Assembly: GCA_003222755.1 (NCBI GenBank)
Contig: QHXA01000110.1
Location: 1-8,571 of the forward strand
Reading direction: 5' to 3'
DNA: 8,571 bases
Source: Acidobacteriota bacterium
Lineage (GTDB): Bacteria; Acidobacteriota; Terriglobia; 20CM-2-55-15
Positions 1 through 5,286 of this stretch are shown here, piece by piece. The translations under genes were made by a program, and so were the position numbers. Position 1 is the stretch's first letter. Each line of letters begins with the position of its first letter. Below the pieces are notes generated by a model that was given only the letters and a program-made list of their open reading frames with translations, ran no database searches and was not told where the DNA came from.

Positions 1-170
1 CCCGCGAACGAAAAGAGCCCAAGCCCTCCCGCATTGCTGACGGCTGCTGCTAATTCGAGACCACTGATCTCCGGTCCTAGAGGCGCTCCAATGATGGGCG
101 CTCCAATGATGGGCGCTCCAATGATGGGCGCTTCAATGTCCAAGAGTTCGCATAACCGGGTACGTAACAT
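1..170 (-). CDS. Nitronate monooxygenase / 2-nitropropane dioxygenase-like protein, N-terminal fragment (runs off left edge)
   Basis: Only the first 56 codons are in the window. The protein opens MLRTRLCELLDIEAPIIGAP and continues to AAAVSNAGGLG at residues 41-51. This is the typical start of the FMN-dependent TIM-barrel nitronate monooxygenase family, which usually has one P-I-I-x-A-P motif followed by E-L-A-A-A-V-S-N-A-G-G-L-G. Members oxidise alkyl nitronates, and relatives include enoyl-ACP reductases of the FabK type, so the exact substrate cannot be set. The start at 170 is supported by GGAGGG five bases upstream and by the family N-terminus. The oddity is that I-I-G-A-P occurs three times in a row (residues 16-30) where one copy is expected. 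The two genes upstream of it in the direction of transcription, the small ORF and the tannase-family gene, lie on the same strand, but a 114-base gap leaves co-transcription open. Confidence 0.82.
   Translation of the reverse strand, partial: MLRTRLCELLDIEAPIIGAPIIGAPIIGAPLGPEISGLELAAAVSNAGGLGLFSFA
82..138 (-). repeat. 15-bp in-frame tandem repeat (about 3.8 copies)
   Basis: The unit GGCGCTCCAATGATG (plus strand) is present as three identical copies at 82-96, 97-111 and 112-126, followed by a diverged partial copy at 127-138. The period equals five codons. On the minus strand it encodes I-I-G-A-P repeats in the nitronate monooxygenase-like gene. Perfect identity of the copies suggests recent slippage, or an assembly artefact. 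Confidence 0.95.
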
Positions 171-175
171 GGCGA

Positions 176-181
176 CCCTCC
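176..181 (-). promoter_or_regulatory. Shine-Dalgarno of the nitronate monooxygenase-like gene
   Basis: The minus strand reads GGAGGG followed by the five-base spacer TCGCC and then ATG at 170. This fixes the start of a gene whose in-window part is short. Confidence 0.7.
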
Positions 182-284
182 ACAACAACTATACGCGGTG
201 AAGGTCTCCCGTCAGAGTGCTGGGTTTTCGGCGTCGCGAAGGTCGGCCGCAGCTTTGCGATCTTCCAACTTTCGACCATTACTC

Positions 285-419
285 TCAGTGCCCAAATAGT
301 TTGTTCTTGCTGCTGTCTTTCAACGCCTTCCGCACCTTCGGTTCGTCCATCCAGTCCGGGTTTGGAATTTGCAGTGGCGCGTGGGCAAGCATGATCAGTT
401 GTGGCGCGTGCGTTTTCAT
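285..419 (-). CDS. Possible small protein, 44 aa, unrecognised
   Basis: An ATG at 419, 19 bases after the tannase-family stop codon, opens a 44-codon frame ending in TGA. The peptide begins MKTHAPQLIMLAHAPLQ, has a lysine-rich second half (residues 28-41) and ends KNKLFGH. I do not recognise it. No clear ribosome binding site precedes it; its position right behind a same-strand gene would allow translational coupling. It could equally be chance open frame in an otherwise empty spacer. Confidence 0.25.
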   Translation of the reverse strand: MKTHAPQLIMLAHAPLQIPNPDWMDEPKVRKALKDSSKNKLFGH

Positions 420-438
420 GTGCTAAAGCCGTCTGCGG

Positions 439-2016
439 CTACTTCGCTTTGGCTTGCGGAGCAGGCGCTTTGCAGGCCCAACTCGCTGCATTTTTCAAGT
501 CGCCAGTTCCCTTGTATTCTGCATATTGTGGATACGGGCACAGCGGACGGGTGAGACCTTGCGCTCCCGTTCCGAGCATTTGATCGGGAGCGATGCTCTT
601 TTCGACCCATTTCTCGATCGTGCCGATGGAGTCGAACGTGTTGACGCCAGGACCACCGCCGCAATGACCCATTCCAGGAACCATGAAAAGACGCATCCAG
701 TCGCTCTGATTTTTGCCCATCTTCTCCAGGACGGAGTCGTAGTACCAAATCGTCGTTTCCGGAGTGATCCCAGTGTCGGCCCATCCATGGGTCAATATCA
801 GCTTTCCGCCGCTTTTTTTGAACTTACTGAGATCCGGATTCACGGCATCGACGTAACTTATCGCCTTGTCGATGATCGGCATGTCTTTGTCGAGGTCGAA
901 TTTCTGCCAGTCCAGATTCGGATCGTTGTAAGCGATACGGACAATGTCGAATGTGCCGCCCGGCGACTGATTCGTGCCGCGTAGGGCTCCTATTGGGTTG
1001 CCGAGAGCCTGGCCCGAAAAGATCAATTCGCCTTTCGAGTTCTTCACACCGCCGTAATATGTGTCGACAGTCTTCAATTGCGAGGCTGTGAGGCACGTGT
1101 TGTCGTCCTTACCTGCGGCACAAAGCAGTGTCGAGAAGTCCACTTTGCACTGACGCGGGTTGTTCAGGAATCCTTCCTTAAGCGTGTCGCAGGTGTTCGT
1201 GACCATCTGATTCACCAGAGCTGCCTTCTCCGCCGTGAGGTTTCCTTCCGGATGACGTGAAAGCTGAATGCTTCGAGCAACGCCTGCGGTCCACATATGA
1301 ATGTGACGATTGGCGAGAGAGCCGGCAATAATACCGTCATAGTCGTCGGGATATCTTTGGGCTTCCATCAGCGCCATGCGGCCACCCGTGGAGCATCCTT
1401 TGAAGTAGGAGTACTTCGCGTTCTGGTCGTAGAACGCCTTGACGATCTGCTTGGCTTTCACCGTCATTTCATGCGTTGAGCGGTAGGCGAAGTCGATGAG
1501 CTTTTCAGGATGGCCGATCGCCCAGTTTCCGCCGGGCTCCTGGTGGCCGGTGTCAGTGCCCGCAGTGGCGTATCCGAGCCGCAGCGCTTGGGGCATTTCA
1601 TTATTTAGACCTTGGATTGAGCCCGCAAATCCGCCATTGCCAACGCCCATGAACTTTCCATTCCAGTTTTCGGTAGGTAGCCAGAGTTCCATATTAATCA
1701 TGGAGTCGGAAGTAGGCTTGAGAACCATCTGAACCCGGCAATGAGCCGGGATGTTCGCCGGAGGCGTACCGCCTCGCGTGCCGCTTTGTTGCCCAACTTG
1801 GGGTACTGCACCTTGAGCTTGAGGGGCTCCGCCGCCGCGGGTGCCTCCTCGTGCGCCAGCTCCACCGCCCCCTCCGCGTGCTGGAGGCGGACCTTCCGGA
1901 ACAACAACGGCACTTGTAATCGTCGTATCGGCGAGCTTAAGACTTGCCAGATTCTCGCAGGGCGTTGCAGCAGCAGCTGCGGCGCCGAGGAGCACAAAAA
2001 CAATGCTGCCTATCAT
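439..2016 (-). CDS. Tannase / feruloyl esterase family secreted hydrolase
   Basis: This 525-residue protein belongs to the tannase/feruloyl esterase (alpha/beta-hydrolase) family, whose members cleave ester bonds in gallate, ferulate or related aromatic esters. The nucleophile motif G-C-S-T-G-G is at 207-212 (Ser209), the acid is probably Asp414 in H-G-W-A-D-T, and the base is His451 in G-H-C-G-G-G. Cys208 and Cys452 lie beside the Ser and His, forming the CS-D-HC arrangement in which a disulfide joins the catalytic residues. Residues 1-18 are a signal peptide with an alanine-rich core, so the enzyme is exported. Residues 41-86 are a Gly/Pro/Gln/Arg-rich low-complexity insert before the core. 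The start at 2016 has GAGGAGG four bases upstream. Length fits the family. Substrate cannot be told from sequence; the lid region (about 235-350) that sets specificity is intact. Confidence 0.93.
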   Translation of the reverse strand: MIGSIVFVLLGAAAAAATPCENLASLKLADTTITSAVVVPEGPPPARGGGGGAGARGGTRGGGAPQAQGAVPQVGQQSGTRGGTPPANIPAHCRVQMVLKPTSDSMINMELWLPTENWNGKFMGVGNGGFAGSIQGLNNEMPQALRLGYATAGTDTGHQEPGGNWAIGHPEKLIDFAYRSTHEMTVKAKQIVKAFYDQNAKYSYFKGCSTGGRMALMEAQRYPDDYDGIIAGSLANRHIHMWTAGVARSIQLSRHPEGNLTAEKAALVNQMVTNTCDTLKEGFLNNPRQCKVDFSTLLCAAGKDDNTCLTASQLKTVDTYYGGVKNSKGELIFSGQALGNPIGALRGTNQSPGGTFDIVRIAYNDPNLDWQKFDLDKDMPIIDKAISYVDAVNPDLSKFKKSGGKLILTHGWADTGITPETTIWYYDSVLEKMGKNQSDWMRLFMVPGMGHCGGGPGVNTFDSIGTIEKWVEKSIAPDQMLGTGAQGLTRPLCPYPQYAEYKGTGDLKNAASWACKAPAPQAKAK

Positions 2017-2020
2017 GTGG

Positions 2021-2027
2021 CCTCCTC
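2021..2027 (-). promoter_or_regulatory. Shine-Dalgarno of the tannase-family gene
   Basis: The minus strand reads GAGGAGG with spacer CCAC before the ATG at 2016, a strong site that selects this start. The divergent spacer 2017-2201 must hold promoters for this gene and for the STN-domain gene, but I see no convincing -35/-10 pair. Confidence 0.7.
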
Positions 2028-2179
2028 GAGCAATGGTTGAGACAATTGCGTTGAAAGGGCCTCACGCTATCACACAAGTTGAGCTTGATCCATTAGGAAA
2101 AGTTAGGCATTTCGGTGGAACATGATGTGTCCGCGTCGTCGACTTAAAACAAATCGTCAGTTCCCGAATCGAGCATTCA

Positions 2180-2219
2180 CAAGTTTGAGAGAATAATATC
2201 CATGACAATCTCAAACTTG
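2180..2219 (+). promoter_or_regulatory. Inverted repeat enclosing the start codon of the STN-domain gene
   Basis: CAAGTTTGAGA (2180-2190) and TCTCAAACTTG (2209-2219) are perfect 11-bp complements. They are separated by 18 bases that contain the ATG at 2202-2204. In mRNA the left arm covers the region where the ribosome binding site should be and the right arm covers codons 3-6. It could be a translational control hairpin, or in DNA an operator in the divergent spacer. The inverted repeat is seen; its role is inferred. Confidence 0.6.
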
Positions 2220-2687
2220 ATTCTTGCGGCGTTTCTTGGTTCCGCTCAACTCGTTTCCCTCGACACGAGAGATATGGATCTGAGCGACTTCTTTCGGTTG
2301 ATGGCGAAGACGGCAAACATGAATGTCGTGCTTCATCCCACCGTGCAAGGGAAAGTGAACCTGATGGTCAAAGATGCCCCGTGGCAAGAGGTGCTTGATG
2401 CAGTCATGAAGAACTATGGGCTGGCGAAAGAAGTTCAAGGAAATACGATGCGGATCGCACCGACGGCGATTGAAGCCGAACGTAAACAGAGCGTGGCAAC
2501 GGAAGAAGCCGGCTTGAATGCCTTGCCTCTGCAGACGCGCATCTTTTTCCTGAACTATGCCAAAGCGGAGGACGTGGCCGTGGTCATCTCAAAACTGCTT
2601 TCGCCTCGGGGAACGGTCGTCGCCTATGCACCGCGAAACGCCGTGATCGTCAGAGATGTTATGCCTCCCCCAGAATCTGCGCGGTGA
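2202..2687 (+). CDS. Stand-alone secretin N-terminal (STN) domain protein, PilQ-like
   Basis: This 161-residue protein has a short signal-like hydrophobic start (residues 1-16). Residues 18-87 resemble the STN domain of secretins such as PilQ and of FecA-type receptors; the pattern D-L-S-D-F-F-R-L-M-A-K-T-A-N-M-N-V-V and D-A-P-W-Q-E-V-L-D is characteristic. Residues 107-153 resemble the start of the next secretin ring domain (F-F-L-N-Y-A-K-A-E-D-V, then N-A-V-I-V-R-D-V). In full secretins a further N-domain and the outer-membrane barrel follow; here the protein stops shortly afterwards at residue 161. It is therefore either a natural short periplasmic adaptor or a remnant of a longer secretin gene. 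The compound repeat starts 14 bases after the stop codon. No strong ribosome binding site is visible, only a weak GAGAG lying in the inverted repeat around the start. No other type IV pilus gene is in the window. Confidence 0.8.
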   Translation: MTISNLILAAFLGSAQLVSLDTRDMDLSDFFRLMAKTANMNVVLHPTVQGKVNLMVKDAPWQEVLDAVMKNYGLAKEVQGNTMRIAPTAIEAERKQSVATEEAGLNALPLQTRIFFLNYAKAEDVAVVISKLLSPRGTVVAYAPRNAVIVRDVMPPPESAR

Positions 2688-2701
2688 GTGGTTTCGAGAT
2701 T

Positions 2702-2976
2702 GCGGGCGGTCATAGACCGCCCCAGGCACCGCGGAGCGGTGCGAGGAGATTAGCCAGGGGTACGCGTTTTTTGCGTACCCCTGGTATTGAGACGCACCAA
2801 GAATCGCACCCCGGCAGGGGTGCGAGGAGTCCGCGACACCCTTTCAGGGTGCGGATTCCAGAGTGTCGAAGTATTCCAGGGGTACGCAAAAAACGCGTAC
2901 CCCTGGCTAATTTCCCAGCACCCTCCGCGGTGCGAAATGTCCAAACTCCAGCGGGCGGTCATAGACCGCCCCTACA
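2702..2976. repeat. Compound palindromic repeat, copy 1
   Basis: This noncoding block is made of consecutive hairpins. Stems pair 2704-2711 with 2715-2722, 2726-2732 with 2736-2742, 2754-2765 with 2773-2784 (12 bp), 2805-2812 with 2817-2824, 2837-2842 with 2846-2851, 2876-2887 with 2895-2906 (12 bp), and 2953-2960 with 2964-2971. The 31-bp hairpins at 2754-2784 and 2876-2906 are exact reverse complements of each other, so the block is also one large imperfect palindrome. The 22-bp sequence at 2702-2723 returns unchanged at 2951-2972. The core is repeated inverted at 5287-5523. Predicted frames through it shift between copies, so it is not protein-coding. The plus-strand loop T tract is inside a stem-loop, not after it, so I do not call it a terminator. 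Confidence 0.93.
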
Positions 2977-3007
2977 ATGCGGAGCCAAGCTTCGCTCAAG
3001 ACCGCGA

Positions 3008-3436
3008 CTATTTTGTGGATACTGCCTCCGCGTGGTTGGCAGCGGCTTCAGCCTTCTTTGTCTCAGCTTGAATTAGCTGCGGACTTAAGGCGGGCCGCAA
3101 TTTGTGAATCGCTTGGCCAAGCGAGAGATTATCGTCAACCATTGCCTTCTTCAGGTCAGCGAGTGGAATGTGGAGATGCTCTGAGACGTGGGTCGCCGCA
3201 ACGTACTGACCATAGTCTCTGAAGCCGCGGCTGTCCTTTTGTCCCGTAGCTAACTGCCGATGATCGTCGGCTGCGGATGTTGCAGCATTTGTGGTTCGGT
3301 GAGACGCTGCGGAATTCGACGGCCCACCCACGCCTGCCGATCGGCCGCCTCCTTGGCCGGTTTGCATGGCTAACATGGCGGTGCTGATGCTGAACATCAG
3401 CACTAACTGCCCAATATTGATTCTTGGCCCCATCAT
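3008..3436 (-). CDS. Small secreted hypothetical protein with conserved acidobacterial C-terminal block
   Basis: I place the start at 3436, where AAGGAGG lies five bases upstream of ATG-ATG; a longer frame exists to 3514, but its extra 26 residues precede this site and look untranslated. The resulting 142 residues begin with a signal peptide (hydrophobic 9-24). Residues 28-70 are a Gly/Ser/Ala/Thr-rich linker. A compact segment at 71-115 contains D-Y-G-Q-Y-V-A-A-T-H-V-S and then I-P-L-A-D-L-K-K-A-M and S-L-G-Q-A-I. The tail (120-142) is an alanine/lysine/glutamate helix. Small secreted proteins with this G-Q-Y-V-A-A...L-G-Q-A-I pattern are, from memory, frequent in Acidobacteriota and have no known function. 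Its stop is 31 bases from the compound repeat. The reverse complement of 3381-3403, inside the signal peptide coding region, folds as a perfect 9-bp hairpin. Confidence 0.75.
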   Translation of the reverse strand: MMGPRINIGQLVLMFSISTAMLAMQTGQGGGRSAGVGGPSNSAASHRTTNAATSAADDHRQLATGQKDSRGFRDYGQYVAATHVSEHLHIPLADLKKAMVDDNLSLGQAIHKLRPALSPQLIQAETKKAEAAANHAEAVSTK

Positions 3437-3441
3437 TCGTG

Positions 3442-3448
3442 CCTCCTT
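3442..3448 (-). promoter_or_regulatory. Shine-Dalgarno deciding the start of the small secreted protein
   Basis: The minus strand reads AAGGAGG, five bases before the ATG at 3436. It overrules the longer open frame that begins at 3514. Confidence 0.75.
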
Positions 3449-3773
3449 GTCGGAATGACATTCGTCCCTGTTTGCCGCGCCTTCGAGGCAGAGCGTCGAG
3501 GAACGTAACACCAAGGTAGCACCTAGGCATGGCTGCGAACCGGCACCAAAGTGCTATTCGCCGAGTCGTCTGGGACGGTGCGGTGGCCAACGCAAATAGA
3601 GACATGGCCGCAAACCGCGGCAGCGGGCCGAATTAGCCGATGAGTACAAGTTTGACAACGCTTACCGGTACTTGGTTTTCGATGTCACTGGAGCGAAGAT
3701 GGTCTAACTATTGTTGTGGGCCGCGTATATAACTGAAAATGCCGCCGTTTTCTGCATAGGCCCGTCTATTCGC

Positions 3774-3781
3774 AAGAGGAG
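3774..3781 (+). promoter_or_regulatory. Shine-Dalgarno of the crystallin-like gene
   Basis: AAGAGGAG is followed by six bases and ATG at 3788. It supports the chosen start and the signal peptide it gives. Confidence 0.7.
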
Positions 3782-3787
3782 TTTGCT

Positions 3788-4579
3788 ATGAAGACATATT
3801 CGGCTTTCGCATTCGCCGTGTTGCTCCCGGTGTTTTTGGCGCCGCAATCAACTGCTGCGCCTCAGTTTCGAAGGGTCGGCGAACAAAACCAAGGCCGCGC
3901 TCGCGTTTGCTTTTATAAGGATGCTCGATACCAAGGATGGGAACAGTGCTATACCGAGGGCGACGAGGTTCGCAGCTTGGGTGACCACAAGGCTGCTGCT
4001 TCCTCGATCCGAATATTCGGCCGAACGCGAGTCACCGTTTATGACCAGACGGATTTCCGCGGCCGGACCACAGAATTTACATCCGATGTCCCGGATCTGG
4101 CCTTACGAGCCGCCAGTGGCGGGCATACATGGAACGATCGGATAGAGTCGTTGCGCGTGGGTGCGAACTACAATTCGGGTCCGTATGGAAATAACGCACC
4201 AGTGTTTGGGCGGGATCGCGATCGAGATCGAGACCAAGATCAGCAGATTAGTGAGGGCATTTGCGTTTACGATCGCCGCGATTTTCAAGGACGATCGCAG
4301 TGCTGGAGTACCGGTGCGGACCTAAGCGATCTCGGCAGAGCCGGAAACTGGAGCGACAGGATTTCATCTATCCGTGTGTTTGGCCGCGCAGTAGCGGTGG
4401 TCTATCGTGACGCCGATTTCCGAGGCGAAAGCATCGTTGTCGATCGAGACATTCCAGATCTTGCCCAAGTCCCAGCACGAAGTTTTCGCAATTGGGACCG
4501 GCAGATTTCATCGGTGGAGATTGAAAACGAGCGAGGATTTCCCGGCAGAGGCAGAGGCCGGGGGCGGCGTTGGCGGTGA
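3788..4579 (+). CDS. Secreted protein with two beta/gamma-crystallin or peptidase inhibitor I36-like domains
   Basis: The 263-residue protein has a signal peptide (1-24, ending S-T-A-A). It has two homologous domains, at about 37-126 and 157-246. Each has two Greek-key half motifs of the form Y-x4-F/Y-x-G: F-Y-K-D-A-R-Y-Q-G, V-Y-D-Q-T-D-F-R-G, V-Y-D-R-R-D-F-Q-G and V-Y-R-D-A-D-F-R-G. Each domain also ends with W-N-D-R-I-E-S (115-121), or has W-S-D-R-I-S-S (188-194) and W-D-R-Q-I-S-S (236-242), resembling the (N/D)-(N/D)-x-x-(S/T)-S calcium-binding signature. Cysteine pairs Cys41/Cys54 and Cys159/Cys172 sit in the first half of each domain and could form disulfides. A charged linker of R-D repeats (142-149) joins them, and the tail is Gly/Arg-rich (252-263). 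The likely role is extracellular calcium binding or protease inhibition; sequence cannot separate these. Its stop touches the stop of the convergent ABM-domain gene. Confidence 0.85.
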   Translation: MKTYSAFAFAVLLPVFLAPQSTAAPQFRRVGEQNQGRARVCFYKDARYQGWEQCYTEGDEVRSLGDHKAAASSIRIFGRTRVTVYDQTDFRGRTTEFTSDVPDLALRAASGGHTWNDRIESLRVGANYNSGPYGNNAPVFGRDRDRDRDQDQQISEGICVYDRRDFQGRSQCWSTGADLSDLGRAGNWSDRISSIRVFGRAVAVVYRDADFRGESIVVDRDIPDLAQVPARSFRNWDRQISSVEIENERGFPGRGRGRGRRWR

Positions 4580-5166
4580 TCAACTGAGACGGCTGTAGAG
4601 GCGCTCGTCATAAGGTGCACCCAACATCGGCGCGAGCGCCTCGCGGAATTGCCGCGTGTGTGGCTGCATTTCGTGCGAAGCGAAAGCCTCGTCGTTATTC
4701 CAAGTCGCAAATACCGTGAAATGGTTTGTACGAGGCGCTTTCTGTTGGAACACGTCGTAGACGACGTTCCCATTCTCCTTCCGGCTTTGTTCGGCCAAAC
4801 TCTTGAGCAAAACCTCAGTCTCGTCTTTCCGCGCAGGAGGACATCCACGTGTGTCACGACGAATACCTTGCCAGCGCCGAGCGGACGAAGTTCCGTACCA
4901 ACTGAGAAGCCCTGATGCACCCGTTGATCGTGGGGGCTGTTCTGAATGGCGCGCAGGCTGGCGCGGAATGAGGCAGTATGGGCAGCAGTTTCGTGACTCT
5001 GAAATGACGATTCATCCTTCCAGGTCTCAACAATGACAAAACGATTCGGACGGCAGGTCTCCTGGAACACCTCCGCGCCGCTGGCTTCGCGGTATTGCTT
5101 GAGTAGCTCGATGCCTTCGGTGGTGGAACCCAGCTGGACATCAATGTACGTCACGACATAGATCAT
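4580..5166 (-). pseudogene. Tandem antibiotic-biosynthesis-monooxygenase (ABM) domain protein, frameshifted
   Basis: The first domain (5166 to about 4890) opens M-I-Y-V-V-T-Y-I-D-V and has F-V-I-V-E-T-W-K-D and S-H-E-T-A-A-H-T, as expected for ABM dimeric alpha/beta-barrel proteins of the YgiN/quinol monooxygenase type. A second domain starts K-V-F-V-V-T-H-V-D-V, but the frame is lost after residue 109 (codon 4842-4840). It resumes in another frame with P-P-A-R-K-D-E-T-E-V-L-L-K-S-L and finishes F-A-T-W-N-N-D and S-H-E-M-Q-P-H-T at 4580. One extra C in the minus-strand C run near 4835-4841 would restore a 195-residue protein. Domain 1 is also eight residues shorter than domain 2 in the helix-to-strand segment after L-L-K. 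No ribosome binding site is seen, and the repeat begins eight bases upstream of the ATG. Sequencing error is possible; otherwise the gene is decaying. If frame A were used it would run to 4402, antisense to the crystallin-like gene. Confidence 0.78.
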
Positions 5167-5189
5167 GTTTCAGCTGTAGGGCGGTCTAT

Positions 5190-5286
5190 GCAGGTGTGAA
5201 TGAATTACCGTCGAAGATTACACCCCTCCTTGCGGTGATGCAAGGAGGGGAATAACGCCTGATTCCAATTCATTCACACCTTCGCA
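5190..5286. mobile_element. 97-bp MITE-like palindromic insert inside repeat copy 2
   Basis: The insert carries perfect 15-bp subterminal inverted repeats, AGGTGTGAATGAATT (5192-5206) and its complement (5267-5281). In its centre is a perfect 11-bp hairpin at 5223-5250. It interrupts the end module exactly at the loop of the GGCGGTC/GACCGCC palindrome that is intact at 2953-2971. It has no coding capacity. A possible GCA flank on both sides (5190-5192 and 5284-5286) is too short to call a target duplication. Confidence 0.65.
5223..5250. repeat. Perfect 11-bp hairpin
   Basis: CCCCTCCTTGC pairs with GCAAGGAGGGG around a six-base loop (5234-5239). Neither strand continues with a T run, so it does not look like an intrinsic terminator. 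It is the centre of the MITE-like insert. Confidence 0.85.

Larger units (their letters stand above)
3437..3787. other. Divergent intergenic region of about 350 bases
   Basis: This spacer separates two divergently transcribed genes for secreted proteins and must carry both promoters. A TATATAAC stretch at 3726-3733 could be a -10 region for the plus-strand gene, without a good -35. A TTGACA at 3652-3657 has no matching -10 at the right distance. A short plus-strand open frame at 3600-3707 has protein-like composition but no start codon with a ribosome binding site. I see no RNA gene. Confidence 0.5.

Noticed and set aside
454..984. 176-codon plus-strand open frame
   Set aside because: It is antisense to the C-terminal half of the tannase-family gene, which includes the catalytic Asp and His.
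2754..2784. Rho-independent terminator for the STN-domain gene
   Set aside because: The T run is in the loop, and the stem is followed by TATTGAGA, not by a T tract. The same hairpin is part of the dispersed repeat.
2702..2976. CRISPR-like array
   Set aside because: The repeated units are hairpins in alternating orientation, without regular spacing or unique spacers, and no cas gene is present.
2684..3076. Long plus-strand open frame through repeat copy 1, with a similar minus-strand frame at 5218-5478
   Set aside because: The two copies share peptide stretches but switch frames at single-base indels. That is what conserved noncoding DNA gives, not selection on a protein.
3437..3514. N-terminal extension of the small secreted protein to 3514
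   Set aside because: A strong AAGGAGG directly before the ATG at 3436 and a signal peptide beginning there make the shorter form the better choice.
4402..4579. Extension of the ABM first-domain frame to 254 residues
   Set aside because: After the frameshift the translation loses all ABM character and runs antisense to the crystallin-like gene, while the true second domain continues in another frame.
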